From NCBI GenBank assembly GCA_949294395.1, contig CASFGU010000025.1, positions 115,484 to 179,483 of the forward strand: 64,000 nt of DNA, written 5' to 3'. Shown piece after piece: positions 24,576 through 34,013 of the stretch (positions are counted from its first letter, which is position 1; every line of letters starts with the position of its first letter). The position numbers and the translations under genes were made by a program. The notes beneath the pieces were generated by a model. The model was not told the DNA's origin. It ran no database searches and saw only the letters and a list, made by a program, of their open reading frames with translations. The stretch is from an uncultured bacterium (GTDB taxonomy: Bacteria; Cyanobacteriota; Vampirovibrionia; Gastranaerophilales; Gastranaerophilaceae).

Positions 24576-25529
24576 CTAAAACAAGATTGCCAGACATAAA
24601 ATCAGACAAAGCCACAAAAGTAAATTTCTTGACTGAAACAGAACAAAATAAAAGGTTTCTGTTCCTTCTTCTTTTACAGCATCCCATCGGTCAAGAGGCT
24701 TGTGCCACCATCTTATAACCGGCAAAAAGCCTTTATCACTATTGTATTTTTTTATAAGCCTGAAAACATTCAACGCAAATGGAACCGTCAAAAACACAAG
24801 CGCTACTGTATAGTTTCGGGTTAAATATGCAAAATAACCGGCAGCAATATACCCTGCAGCATAAAAAATCACAAGAAGAGCAAGAGCTCTGTCTTTATCG
24901 CCAATTCTTCGGCAAAGCGTGTTTTTATGCGAAACTTCATCACTGTCATAATCAAGAAGCGTATGCACATACAATACTGCAACCGTAAACATAACAACCG
25001 CAATTGACAGAATTAAAACTTCGAAAGAAAAAGTTTTCATCATCACGTAATAAATGCCTTCAAACATCAACGGCCCGAACAAAAGCCCGATAACAACTTC
25101 ACTAAGCCCTACCAGCGAAAATCTTGTATAAGTAAGCGTCAAAATTCCTCCGGCAGCAGTGAGCCAGATAACCCCCTCACCGCTTCTGAAAAACAAAATT
25201 ACGCCGGTAAGAAGCGCAATTCCGCAAAATAAAGCAATTACATTTCTCATCTGCTTCAATGTAACACTTCCGTCGCGGAGAAAACAGCATTTCGTTTTCA
25301 CGGCACTTAGCATCATTTTTTCATCTTTTGACAAAATTCCGTAATCAATATAGTCATCCGTAAGGTTGCCTGCAAGATGTGCAAAAGATACACCGACAAG
25401 CGCAAGCAATCCGTTTAAAACATCCCCGCCGGATTTCACTGCATACAGAAACACAACAAGCCACGACATAACTGTCATCGGAAGCGAAAATGCCCTTGCA
25501 CAATTCAGCCAGAAAATAAATTTTTTCAC
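24576..25529 (-). CDS. UbiA-family prenyltransferase
   Basis: A 317-residue polytopic protein with 8-9 hydrophobic helices. The first Asp-rich motif is AHLAGNLTDDYIDYG and the second is HTLLDYDSDEVSHKNTL, both lining the prenyl diphosphate site. UbiA enzymes attach isoprenoid chains to aromatic acceptors (menaquinone, ubiquinone, heme or tocopherol pathways). The acceptor here cannot be told, and MenA-like is a reasonable guess. Its start overlaps the small gene before it (ATGA), which in turn overlaps the ROK kinase gene. That mixed operon is unusual. Confidence 0.85.
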   Translation of the reverse strand: MKKFIFWLNCARAFSLPMTVMSWLVVFLYAVKSGGDVLNGLLALVGVSFAHLAGNLTDDYIDYGILSKDEKMMLSAVKTKCCFLRDGSVTLKQMRNVIALFCGIALLTGVILFFRSGEGVIWLTAAGGILTLTYTRFSLVGLSEVVIGLLFGPLMFEGIYYVMMKTFSFEVLILSIAVVMFTVAVLYVHTLLDYDSDEVSHKNTLCRRIGDKDRALALLVIFYAAGYIAAGYFAYLTRNYTVALVFLTVPFALNVFRLIKKYNSDKGFLPVIRWWHKPLDRWDAVKEEGTETFYFVLFQSRNLLLWLCLILCLAILF

Positions 25530-25747
25530 GATTTCAAAAGTCCTTTTATTCCCATAACACCTTCATAAGACGCTCCGGCCTCCAGAAGCTCCTCCGCGGT
25601 AAGCCCGAAAAGCGTAACAAGTGCATAAATTTCGTCATTTCCGCTCCCGAGCATCTCAACAACAGTTCTTACAGCAGCTTCTCTCGACATATTTGAAACC
25701 CTGTCGTTAATCCCAAGATGCAAACTTCTTTTCTTTGCCTTACCCAT
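25526..25747 (-). CDS. Small helical protein of unknown function
   Basis: The 73-residue protein has a basic N terminus (MGKAKKRSLHLG) followed by three probable helices (MSREAAVRTVVEMLGSGNDE, IYALVTLFGL, TAEELLEAGASYEGVMGIKG). It has no cysteines or membrane segment and I do not recognise it. Its ATG overlaps the ROK kinase stop by one base (TAATG) and its own stop overlaps the UbiA start, so it is translated in strict order between the two and is very likely real. Confidence 0.65.
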   Translation of the reverse strand: MGKAKKRSLHLGINDRVSNMSREAAVRTVVEMLGSGNDEIYALVTLFGLTAEELLEAGASYEGVMGIKGLLKS

Positions 25748-26634
25748 TAAGCCTCACCATCCAGTCCAACACCAAGAGCAAGAAGTGCTGCCCCTATCAT
25801 GCCGGCATAATTTCCGGTTATAGCTTTCACAACCTGTGTAGGAGTTGTGATTATTTCAGCGTTAACAGAACGGGTAAGATAGTCTGTATCAACAAACTCC
25901 GCCATTGAGCCTGACAATACAAACACATCCGGATCAAAAATATTTGCAAGCCCGATTAAACCTTCCAGAATATCATTTTGCCAGCGATTGAAAATTTCTA
26001 TCATAAGCTTATCGCCGTTTTTCCAGCCAGCTATAACGTCATAGGTAGTAATATCAGGATTTTTTGAAATTTCTTCAGCAGTATGCTTTAAGCCGGTACC
26101 TGAGGCGTAACTTTCAAAGCAATCCCAGCTTCCGCAGGTACATTTTCTGTGTTTATCCGTCCGCATTTTAAAGTGCATCTCACCGGCTGCGCCGTTTTTG
26201 CCTTTATAAAGTTTGTTATTTAAAATTATACCGCCGCCGACACCTGTTCCGAGCGTAATCATAATTGAATACGGCATTCCTCTGGATGCACCAAGTATAT
26301 GCTCCGCCCATGCAGCAGCATTGGCATCATTTTCAACAAAAACCTTTTTCTTACTGAGCGATGAAAAATCCATTTCAGGATAGCCTGCTGCAATATTTCC
26401 GGTAGAGCCGAGAATTTTGTTATTAGCATTATTAACTGCACCGCAGGTGGAAAATGCTATAACATCAACTTCATCTTCATAGCGGGAAATAATATCTTTA
26501 AAAGTTTCTTTTATTGCCTGAAAGGTTTCCGGGGTACGACGTTTTTCAATTTCGCCTACTATTTCACCCTTCTCATTAACAATGGTATTATAAATTTTTG
26601 TTCCGCCGACATCAATTGCCAGTGCTTTTCTCAT
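25747..26634 (-). CDS. ROK-family sugar kinase (probable ManNAc kinase or glucokinase)
   Basis: A 295-residue ROK kinase. The ATP loop is AIDVGGTKIYNTIV, the catalytic Asp is in VFVENDANAAAWAE and LGTGVGGGIILN is the phosphate region. The zinc-binding cysteines are in RKCTCGSWDCFESYASGTG. Its neighbour nanE acts on ManNAc-6-phosphate, so ManNAc kinase (NanK) is the most economical reading, though ROK substrates are hard to predict. The start at 26634 is preferred because AAGGG lies 9 bases upstream; a TTG three codons earlier is less likely. It sits 12 bases after nanE. Confidence 0.88.
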   Translation of the reverse strand: MRKALAIDVGGTKIYNTIVNEKGEIVGEIEKRRTPETFQAIKETFKDIISRYEDEVDVIAFSTCGAVNNANNKILGSTGNIAAGYPEMDFSSLSKKKVFVENDANAAAWAEHILGASRGMPYSIMITLGTGVGGGIILNNKLYKGKNGAAGEMHFKMRTDKHRKCTCGSWDCFESYASGTGLKHTAEEISKNPDITTYDVIAGWKNGDKLMIEIFNRWQNDILEGLIGLANIFDPDVFVLSGSMAEFVDTDYLTRSVNAEIITTPTQVVKAITGNYAGMIGAALLALGVGLDGEA

Positions 26635-26646
26635 AGTTTTCAACCC

Positions 26647-27330
26647 TTACTTATTTCTCTGGACAAAACGTTTTGTAATCAGCTGCGGACGGGTAATTGC
26701 AGACCCGATAACCACGCAGTGCGCTCCGAGTTTAAAAGCTCTGTCCACCTGCCACGGCTCCCAGATACGACCTTCCAGGACAACCGGAACATCAGTTTCT
26801 GAAACAAGCGCCCTCAGCAGCTCAAAATCAGGCTCATCCGTCGCCGGAGCAGAGTGTGTTGTGTATCCGGAAAGAGTTGTAGAAATAATGTTTGCGCCAA
26901 GTTTTGCACAATTAACACCTTCCTCAACAGTGGACACATCCGCCATGGAAATACGTTTGTTTAATTTTATATACTTGATAATTTCTTCAAGCGTGCAGCC
27001 TTCTCTCGGGCGCGACGTTCCGTCAAAAGCTATAATATCCGCACCGGCGCCGATTAAAGAAATTACATCCTTTAAAGTCGGTGTTATATAAACTATCTCC
27101 TGCCAGTTTTTCGGAATAACATCAGGTTTTGTAAGTCCTATTACTGGAACCTGAAAAAGATGTTTTGCATTTTTAACATCTCTTGCACCCGCAACTCTAA
27201 GCCCGCCGGCTCCGCCTTTTACAACGGACTTCATCATTGCAACCATACACTTTTCAAGATATAAAGGCTCAGACGGCATTGCCTGAACTGAAACCACAAC
27301 CTTGTTTTTCAAACGATTAATCATATCCAT
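26647..27330 (-). CDS. nanE: N-acetylmannosamine-6-phosphate 2-epimerase
   Basis: NanE converts ManNAc-6-P to GlcNAc-6-P in sialic acid and ManNAc use. The 227-residue TIM barrel has conserved parts GGAGGLRVAG, ADVSTVEEGVNCAKLGANII, STTLSGYT and LEGRIWEPWQVDRAFKLGAH, ending VVIGSAITRP. The upstream longer frame starts with a hydrophobic, unconvincing extension. ATG 27330 is chosen because TATAAT lies exactly 6 bases upstream and no Shine-Dalgarno is seen. The ROK kinase follows. No sialic acid lyase or transporter is in the window. Confidence 0.93.
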   Translation of the reverse strand: MDMINRLKNKVVVSVQAMPSEPLYLEKCMVAMMKSVVKGGAGGLRVAGARDVKNAKHLFQVPVIGLTKPDVIPKNWQEIVYITPTLKDVISLIGAGADIIAFDGTSRPREGCTLEEIIKYIKLNKRISMADVSTVEEGVNCAKLGANIISTTLSGYTTHSAPATDEPDFELLRALVSETDVPVVLEGRIWEPWQVDRAFKLGAHCVVIGSAITRPQLITKRFVQRNK

Positions 27331-27336
27331 GGTCAC

Positions 27337-27342
27337 ATTATA
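27337..27342 (-). promoter_or_regulatory. -10 box six bases before the nanE ATG
   Basis: TATAAT on the minus strand. The divergent M16 gene has its own TATAAT at 27364-27369 on the plus strand, so both promoters sit within about 60 bases. Confidence 0.5.
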
Positions 27343-27397
27343 ACGTAAAATTATAACTTGTGCTATAATAATTTTAAAAAAGGTGAGGAAAATTAAC

Positions 27398-28726
27398 ATG
27401 AAAAAAAGTCTGGTGAAATATCCGTTTTTAACAAAAGAAGTAGAAGTTTACGAACGCGACAACGGACATACAATTGTTCTTGCACATAAAGAAGGCGAAA
27501 TGGCGAATGTCAGTACCTGGGTTAAAACAGGTTCTATTAACGAAGATGACAGAATTAACGGTATCTCGCATTTTCTTGAGCACTTAATGTTCAAAGGAAC
27601 ACACAAACATAAAGCCGGCGAATTTGACCGTATATTAGAGGCAAAAGGAGCTATTGTTAACGCCGCAACCTGGAAAGACTATACTTTTTATTATGTTACA
27701 CTTCCTCAAGGGGAAAACGGGAAAGACCTCAAACTTGCAATTGAACTTCACGCGGATATGATGCTTGATCCGGTTTTGCCGGAAGAGGAAATCGGCGCAC
27801 CGTTTGATTTGAATGATACAACAGTTACTGACAAACGCGAACGCCACGTTGTAATAGAAGAAATCAGAATGCGCAAAGATCAGAACTGGACAAAAGTTTA
27901 CAACGCCTGCAATTACAACATGTACACAAATCATCCATACAAACGCGATGTAATAGGCACTCCCGAAATTATCTCGCAGGTTACGCGCGACGATATTATG
28001 AATTATTATCAGACATTCTACTCGCCGGAAAATATGACAACCATAATAGTCGGCGACTTTGACAGCAAGGAGATTTTAGAAAAAGTTGAAAAAGAATTTG
28101 ACTTTAAGGGCAGAAAAAATGCACCGAAAAAAGTTAACGAAAATGACAAACCGGTATCCTCAACAAAAGTTGTAGAAAACACAGCTCATACAAATACGGC
28201 TTATGCAATGTTCGGCTGGCTCGGGCCAAAGGCTGCAGATTTGAAAGGAACAATCTGCCTTGATTTAATCAGTATCATCTTTGGCGACGGCGGAAGCTCA
28301 AGGCTTTATCAGAACTTAATCGAAAAACTTCCGGAACAGGTATTCAATATAATAGGCTCAGAGCACTACCAGTTTAAAGACGGCAATAACTTCTTTATTC
28401 AGGCAAACTTCAAACCGGAGAAAAAAGATGAAGCCTTGAAACTCATTGAAAAAGAGTTGTCTAATCTGATAGATAACCCTATAACAGAAGCAGAACTTTT
28501 GAAAGCAAAGAAGAAAACAAAATCACGCTTTGCCTTTTCTGCAGAAACAGTATCTGAAATCGGCGAAACTATTGGATATTACACCACGGTTTGCAATGAC
28601 TTAAAGCTTATAGAGGATTACCTGAATGACCTTGATGCAATAACAATAGAGGATTTGAATACTGCAATAAAAACGTATTTAAACATTAATAATGCCGTAA
28701 TCTCAATCCTTATGCCGGAAAAATAA
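27398..28726 (+). CDS. M16-family zinc peptidase
   Basis: A 443-residue pitrilysin/mitochondrial-processing-peptidase-like protein. The inverted zinc motif HFLEH is in GISHFLEHLMFKGTHKH, and the third ligand Glu lies in VVIEEIRMRKDQNW about 75 residues later. A second, inactive M16 domain makes up the C-terminal half. This single-chain form fits bacterial processing peptidases. AGGTGAGG lies just before ATG 27398; a GTG five codons earlier is less likely. It is divergent from nanE and stands alone. Confidence 0.92.
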   Translation: MKKSLVKYPFLTKEVEVYERDNGHTIVLAHKEGEMANVSTWVKTGSINEDDRINGISHFLEHLMFKGTHKHKAGEFDRILEAKGAIVNAATWKDYTFYYVTLPQGENGKDLKLAIELHADMMLDPVLPEEEIGAPFDLNDTTVTDKRERHVVIEEIRMRKDQNWTKVYNACNYNMYTNHPYKRDVIGTPEIISQVTRDDIMNYYQTFYSPENMTTIIVGDFDSKEILEKVEKEFDFKGRKNAPKKVNENDKPVSSTKVVENTAHTNTAYAMFGWLGPKAADLKGTICLDLISIIFGDGGSSRLYQNLIEKLPEQVFNIIGSEHYQFKDGNNFFIQANFKPEKKDEALKLIEKELSNLIDNPITEAELLKAKKKTKSRFAFSAETVSEIGETIGYYTTVCNDLKLIEDYLNDLDAITIEDLNTAIKTYLNINNAVISILMPEK

Positions 28727-28839
28727 ATTTTCATCAAAACCTGCAGTATACTAAAAGCAGAAAAAACAATCCTGTGAGTCAAACGAGTTCTGCATGACAG
28801 TATTTCGCATCTTTAAAGCAACTGAGATATAATAAACCT

Positions 28840-29076
28840 TTAATCACTCAGGTTTTGACGGTTGTAGTCAATTGTCTGCTGCCTCATACGCTGAATATCT
28901 TCAACAGCCTTATTAACTTCCTGCTCAACACTTTCCTGCTTAATAGAGCTTCCGCTCATGCCGGCGCCTCCGGAGACGTTACGCAAAACAGGCATCATCA
29001 TTATAAAAATAATTGATATAATTAAAAGCCCAAGTAATAAAGAGATTGCTCCCATTGCAGGTAATTTTTTCATCAA
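28840..29076 (-). CDS. Small membrane-anchored protein of unknown function
   Basis: The 78-residue protein has one N-terminal hydrophobic segment (MGAISLLLGLLIISIIFIMM), a Gly/Ser linker (GGAGMSGSSIK) and a charged helical tail (QESVEQEVNKAVEDIQRMRQ). It is not recognised. It follows the 116-residue membrane protein by 6 bases and is the last gene of the unit starting at the radical SAM gene. Confidence 0.6.
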   Translation of the reverse strand: MMKKLPAMGAISLLLGLLIISIIFIMMMPVLRNVSGGAGMSGSSIKQESVEQEVNKAVEDIQRMRQQTIDYNRQNLSD

Positions 29077-29082
29077 ATTCTC

Positions 29083-29433
29083 CTAATTTAATTTATTTTT
29101 TTTAATAAAAAAAGTTACGGCTTCTTCTATGGTTTTCGGAGTTTTCAAAATATCATCATCCGGAGAAATTCTGCGTGTGGAAGTTTTTACAAAAAATCTG
29201 TTATAAATTGTCAAACCGCCCCAGATGAGAACACACGATAAAACCACACCAGCCATTGTTATCGCAAATTTTACAAGCGTATCCTGAAAAGCATCGTTTT
29301 TAACAGGTGTCCCGGCGGGAAGTGCAGGTACATGTTGTGCTACAGCATCAACACATACACCTGCATTTGCCGATAAAAAAAACATAACTGTCAGAACCAG
29401 AAGTCCCGCGAATATAAAATATCTATTCTTCAA
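29083..29433 (-). CDS. Small membrane protein of unknown function
   Basis: The 116-residue protein begins with a signal-like segment (FIFAGLLVLTVMFFLSANAG) and has a second membrane helix (LVKFAITMAGVVLSCVLIWGG). A short cytoplasmic tail with a Pro/Thr-rich basic stretch follows. I cannot assign it. It overlaps the RNase E/G stop by 11 bases, so it is cotranscribed with it and could tether or assist the nuclease at the membrane. That is speculation. Confidence 0.62.
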   Translation of the reverse strand: MKNRYFIFAGLLVLTVMFFLSANAGVCVDAVAQHVPALPAGTPVKNDAFQDTLVKFAITMAGVVLSCVLIWGGLTIYNRFFVKTSTRRISPDDDILKTPKTIEEAVTFFIKKNKLN

Positions 29434-31288
29434 CTTTTTCCTCGCTTGCCGCCGATTTTTTGGAACGTGAACGTTTTGAAGCTCCTCTGTTCGGTCTGCG
29501 TGTACGTTTAGGTTTTTCTTCTTTTACTTCCACTGTTTCTTCCGGTGCTGCAGCTTGCTCAGGTTCAGCCGGAATTTCTTCCGGAACAACAGGTGAATTT
29601 TCAGCAGCTTCAGAAGCCTCAATTCCGGAAGTTTCCTTTTCCTTTGCTTTTGCTTCCTGCTCTGCTTTGGCGTCAATCAGCTCTTCTGCAATAACAGGTT
29701 TTATTTCTTCATTAGGTTTCAAAACTGTTTCTGCAGTATGAACATCCTCTGTCACAACAAGCGGAGTTTCAACAGGCTCAGCACCTTTTTTCTTATCAAA
29801 TTTTGAACGTCTTGTACGTTTTTTATTCTCGCGTTTTTCTTCTTCCTGAGCCGCTTCAACGGAAGGATTTTCCACTTCGATTTCCACCGGCTGCTGAGGT
29901 TGAATTTGTTCTACCGGAATTTCTTCCGCCTGCGGCCTGTTGTTAGCCTGATTAGACTTGGCAGACTTTTTCATTACACCAACCGGAAGCTTAAGCTTTG
30001 CGGCTTTAGCCCTGTATTCACCTTCCGCAGTCGGGGTTGCAAAATTGAATTCATTCATAAAATAGCCGGTTCCCTGACAGTGCGGGCATTTTTTGGTAAA
30101 TATTTCAGATAAAGACTGCCCCTGACGGTGGCGGGTTAACTCAACCAGCCCTAAATCCGAAAGCTGACCGACCTGAGGTTTAGCCTTATCCGGCTCCAGT
30201 GCAATTTCCAGTTCTTCCATTATAGCAAGCTTATCCGCACGCGAGATCATATCAATAAAGTCAATAATAATCATACCGCCGATATTTCTCAACCGGAGTT
30301 GGCGTGCAATTTCGTGCACGGCCTCTATGTTTGTTTTCAGAATTGTTTCATCCTGAGTAGAGGAGCTTGTAAATTTACCGCTGTTAACATCTATTACAGT
30401 AAGCGCTTCTGTTGTCTGAATAAACAAATACCCGCCGGATGGCATGTTAACTTTCACGTTCAGGGCTGCTTTAATTTCTTTATGAATATCATAAGCTACA
30501 AGAAGCGGTTCAGTGCCTTTGTACAGAGTTACATTAATATTTTTGTTTATATGCCAGTTCTGGAGAATATTCTGAACTCTGCTCATAGCAAAAGCTGTAT
30601 CCACAACAATTTCCTTAACATCTTCTGTGCAGGCTTCTCTTATAACCCTGTAGAGCAAATCCTGATCCCTGTAAATCAAATTCGGCGGGGTTAAGGTTTC
30701 TGCAGATGTAATAATATTATTCCATTTTTCAAGAAGTATTTCCAAATCCTCCTGAATATCCGCTTCAGATTGGCCTTCGGCTTCTGTTCTAATAATTACG
30801 CCGACGCCGACAGGCTTAATCAGGTTCATAATAGCTTTTAATCTGGCTCTTTCTTTAGAGCTTTCAATTTTTTTACTTACACTGACACCCGGCTCATAAG
30901 GCATAAGAACAAGAAATCTACCCGGAAGGCTTATCTGTGTTGTAACCCTCGGGCCTTTATGACCTGTAGGTTCTTTTACAACCTGAACTACAAGCTTCTG
31001 TTTAGGCGATAATTTCTCTTTCAACGTTCCTTTCCCCATAACATCCTGAGCATGGAGAAATCCCATTTTATCTGTTCCTACATTAACAAACGCAGCGTCA
31101 ATACTCGGCAGAATATTATCGACTGTTGCAAGATAAACATCACCGAGCAAAACATCCCCGCGGTGAATAAAGAAATCTGTAACCTTATTACCTTCAAGAA
31201 CAGCTGCTATATTATCGCGTTCGGCAATAATAATTCTTTTTGCACTGTTCTGCTGGTCTTTAAAATTTTTGTTTTTTTCGTTAGCCAT
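29423..31288 (-). CDS. rng: Ribonuclease E/G
   Basis: The 621-residue endoribonuclease cleaves AU-rich single-stranded RNA in mRNA turnover and rRNA maturation. An S1 domain is near residues 37-125 (VLLGDVYLATVDNILPSIDA). The metal-binding Asp residues are in LTVIDVNSGKFTSS and GGMIIIDFIDMISRADK. The zinc-link motif is CPHCQGTG near residue 405. After about residue 430 there is a long low-complexity tail rich in Glu, Pro, Lys and Arg ending RRPNRGASKRSRSKK, probably an RNA- or partner-binding scaffold. AAGAGGAT precedes the start. The radical SAM gene lies 12 bases upstream. Confidence 0.94.
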   Translation of the reverse strand: MANEKNKNFKDQQNSAKRIIIAERDNIAAVLEGNKVTDFFIHRGDVLLGDVYLATVDNILPSIDAAFVNVGTDKMGFLHAQDVMGKGTLKEKLSPKQKLVVQVVKEPTGHKGPRVTTQISLPGRFLVLMPYEPGVSVSKKIESSKERARLKAIMNLIKPVGVGVIIRTEAEGQSEADIQEDLEILLEKWNNIITSAETLTPPNLIYRDQDLLYRVIREACTEDVKEIVVDTAFAMSRVQNILQNWHINKNINVTLYKGTEPLLVAYDIHKEIKAALNVKVNMPSGGYLFIQTTEALTVIDVNSGKFTSSSTQDETILKTNIEAVHEIARQLRLRNIGGMIIIDFIDMISRADKLAIMEELEIALEPDKAKPQVGQLSDLGLVELTRHRQGQSLSEIFTKKCPHCQGTGYFMNEFNFATPTAEGEYRAKAAKLKLPVGVMKKSAKSNQANNRPQAEEIPVEQIQPQQPVEIEVENPSVEAAQEEEKRENKKRTRRSKFDKKKGAEPVETPLVVTEDVHTAETVLKPNEEIKPVIAEELIDAKAEQEAKAKEKETSGIEASEAAENSPVVPEEIPAEPEQAAAPEETVEVKEEKPKRTRRPNRGASKRSRSKKSAASEEKVEE

Positions 31289-31300
31289 CTAAAAATCCTC

Positions 31301-33928
31301 TTATAATTCCTGTAAATTTCTGTCAAAGAACCTTACTCTTTTTATATTGAATGCAGTATCCGGAGCTATAATATTCATTAAAACATCTGCTCTTAAAGCC
31401 GGAATTTCCTTTGCATCAACTCCGCTTACATTCTGCGGCGGCTGACTTTGACCGGTTTTTAACACTATGAATAAACTATTATCTTCATACCTGTATGAAT
31501 GTATGGAAGCCTTAATGTCTATTTTTTTAAGTAAACCTTTTTTGTTTTTCTTCTCGATAAAAATTTCTTCGGAAGATAAAACTCTGTCTGTATTATACTT
31601 CAATGTTTCAAAATCGTAAACCTCCGGATTAAAAACAGAAACTTTATATTCAGCCCATTGTGCAGTAATATCAACAGCCGGAGCCGATTTATCAATTTTT
31701 ACAATACTTATTATTTTAGCTTCCGGCGGCAGAACTTTCTCTAACTTTAGTTTGAGATTTTCTTTTGTAATATCATCAAAAAGTTCTATATCAACGAGTT
31801 CGCAATCACTTTCCACAAACAGCGGAAGCGCAATCCCCATAGAAATTTTCATTGTCGGGTTGAACCCCTGTGAAAACACGACATCCAGATCTGTTCTTGA
31901 AACAGCTTTGAAAAATGTATTCTGCCAGTCAAGATGGGAAAAATATCTTAAAATACCTGATTTTGTAAGCTTAAGCCTGTATTTATAAATCGGTCGGTCA
32001 TAATGTTTGCAGGTTTTCGGATCAACCGGCTCCTTTTTAGTAATCTTTTGCGCCTCAACAGATGCAGTAAAAGGTTTTGCCATAACTTTATGTGTTGAAA
32101 GTCCGGAACATACCCCGCAGTTTACACAACTTTGCTGGCAGGTAGGAACAATGTGCGGACTTGCTGAATCTACAGCCATTGCAGCATTATATTCTTTCTT
32201 AAACCACTCTTTATCCACACCAATATTTATGAAATCCCACGGAAGCGGCATTTCTAAATCATATTCTTTTTCAGCAAGTCCTGCAAGGTCAATACCTAAT
32301 TCTTCCGCGGTTTCCTGCCAGATATTTTTATTAAAATACTCACCCCACGCATCAAGGTAACATCCTTTTTTGTAAAGTGCTTCTACATACCTGCAAAGAC
32401 TATCATCCCCGCGTGTGAGAACTGCTTCAATCTGCGATACAAATTTTTCATGGTAATTAATTTTAATGCCTTTAGTATTTTTAAGAGCATCTTTAAGATA
32501 GTGAATATGTTCTGTGACTTTATCAAGCTTCATCTGTCCGCACCACTGGAACGGAGTGAAAGGCTTCGGTACAAAAATAGAAAGCGTACATGTTATATCC
32601 ATGCCATGCGTCAGATTTTTCTCTTTTTTAATAAGTTTGCAGCGGTATTTTATTGTTTTTAAAAGATTAGCCATCTCCTCCATATCTTCAAGAGTTTCTG
32701 TCGGAAGCCCGCAGATAAAGTAAAACTTAATTCTTGACCAGCCGTTTTCATAAAGTGTTGTCACCGCGTCAATAATCATATCTTCCGTAATATTTTTTTT
32801 AATAACATCGCGCAGACGTTGGCTTCCGGCCTCCGGAGCAAGCGTCATTGTTGATTTTCTGACACTCTGCACCAGATTAGCAAGTTCAAGATTAAACCCG
32901 TCAATTCTCTGGCTCGGAAGCGATACGGATACTTTTTTCTTATTAAAGTCAACAGAAAGTTCCTTTATAACCTCGTTAATATTTGCGTAATCGTTAGAAG
33001 AAAGGGAAAGAAGCGAGTATTCGTCATAACCTGTATTTTTGACAAGTTCTTTCGTAATTTTAATAATATCCTCAGCAGGTCGTTCTCTTACCGGAAGCGT
33101 AACATGCCCCGGCTGGCAGAAACGGCACATCCTCCCGCAGCCTCTGCGAATTTCAACAACGGCTCTGTCCTGAACCGAGGAGGAAAACGGGATAGGATAC
33201 GATTTCAGGGCGGTTTCGTAAGTTAACTGTGCAATCCGTTTTGTAACATTGCCACCTGTGAGCTTTGACCAACGTCCGGATTGGTTAGTAAACCCTCCGG
33301 TGCTTTGCCCCACATCCGATTTACCCCCTTTGTAAAGGGGGGCAGGGGAAATTTCGCAGCACAGCGCCCTAATTCTTTCTTTCCGCGGCAACCCTTTTGT
33401 TTTTTCCAGAATTTCGCAAACCTCTAAAATACTGTCCTCGCCGTCACCAATCATAAATATGTCGATGAAATCCGCCAGTGGAAGCGGATTAAAAGTACAT
33501 GGCCCGCCTGCAATAATTATCGGATCATCATCTGTTCTATCTTCGTTTCTGTAAGGGATTTGCGCCATCTCCAGCATCTTTAAAACAGTAGGATACGCCA
33601 TTTCGTACTGTAGAGAAAACCCGACAGCATCAAAATCTTTAATAGCGCGTTTGCTCTCAAGCGCGTAGAGAGGTTCCGGCTTAAAATCCGGCTCAGGCGC
33701 GTAAACTCTGTCCGCCATCCAGCCGTCATGCCTGTTGACTAAATCGTACAAAATTCTCACACCGAGATTACTTATGCCTATTTCATATTTATCGGGAAAC
33801 GCAAAAGCAAAGCGGACTTTTGCACTGTCAAAATCTTTGTTATAAGATAAAAACTCCCCGCCCACGTACTGGTAAGGTTTTGTACACCTGAATAATGCGT
33901 CATGGTATTTTTCAAAAAAACAATTCAT
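31301..33928 (-). CDS. Radical SAM protein with C-terminal DUF2344 domain (TIGR03960/TIGR03936 fusion)
   Basis: The 875-residue protein joins a B12-binding-like N-terminal part (residues 20-190), a radical SAM domain with the cluster cysteines in RRGCGRMCRFCQPG (residues 262-274) and a C-terminal DUF2344 domain from about residue 640 (YRLKLTKSGILRYFSHLDWQ, SQGFNPTMKISMGIALPLF). A cysteine-rich linker CQQSCVNCGVC precedes it. The same fused or paired proteins are often next to RNase G/E, as here. The reaction is not established. Residues about 194-227 (SPAPLYKGGKSDVGQSTGG onward) look like a palindromic repeat inserted in frame. The ribosome site is weak (AAAGAAAG). Confidence 0.88.
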   Translation of the reverse strand: MNCFFEKYHDALFRCTKPYQYVGGEFLSYNKDFDSAKVRFAFAFPDKYEIGISNLGVRILYDLVNRHDGWMADRVYAPEPDFKPEPLYALESKRAIKDFDAVGFSLQYEMAYPTVLKMLEMAQIPYRNEDRTDDDPIIIAGGPCTFNPLPLADFIDIFMIGDGEDSILEVCEILEKTKGLPRKERIRALCCEISPAPLYKGGKSDVGQSTGGFTNQSGRWSKLTGGNVTKRIAQLTYETALKSYPIPFSSSVQDRAVVEIRRGCGRMCRFCQPGHVTLPVRERPAEDIIKITKELVKNTGYDEYSLLSLSSNDYANINEVIKELSVDFNKKKVSVSLPSQRIDGFNLELANLVQSVRKSTMTLAPEAGSQRLRDVIKKNITEDMIIDAVTTLYENGWSRIKFYFICGLPTETLEDMEEMANLLKTIKYRCKLIKKEKNLTHGMDITCTLSIFVPKPFTPFQWCGQMKLDKVTEHIHYLKDALKNTKGIKINYHEKFVSQIEAVLTRGDDSLCRYVEALYKKGCYLDAWGEYFNKNIWQETAEELGIDLAGLAEKEYDLEMPLPWDFINIGVDKEWFKKEYNAAMAVDSASPHIVPTCQQSCVNCGVCSGLSTHKVMAKPFTASVEAQKITKKEPVDPKTCKHYDRPIYKYRLKLTKSGILRYFSHLDWQNTFFKAVSRTDLDVVFSQGFNPTMKISMGIALPLFVESDCELVDIELFDDITKENLKLKLEKVLPPEAKIISIVKIDKSAPAVDITAQWAEYKVSVFNPEVYDFETLKYNTDRVLSSEEIFIEKKNKKGLLKKIDIKASIHSYRYEDNSLFIVLKTGQSQPPQNVSGVDAKEIPALRADVLMNIIAPDTAFNIKRVRFFDRNLQEL
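33248..33349 (-). repeat. Palindromic repeat inserted in frame in the radical SAM gene
   Basis: About 100 bases with several self-complementary parts, the clearest being ACCCCCTTT/AAAGGGGG around 33323-33342. They encode a Pro/Gly/Ser-rich peptide that breaks the sequence just before the conserved NVTKRI stretch. This resembles the way Rickettsia palindromic elements sit inside genes without breaking the frame. Confidence 0.5.
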
Positions 33929-34013
33929 ATTTCAACTTTCTTTAAAATCGTTAATGCTGTTCGGGCATGCCGGAAAATTTTTCAGGACACATGTAAAAAA
34001 GCCATCACAGCTG

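Noticed and set aside
33320..33345. G6/C5 runs in the radical SAM gene as another contingency tract
   Set aside because: The runs are short and part of a palindrome (ACCCCCTTT/AAAGGGGG), so they are explained by the inserted repeat.
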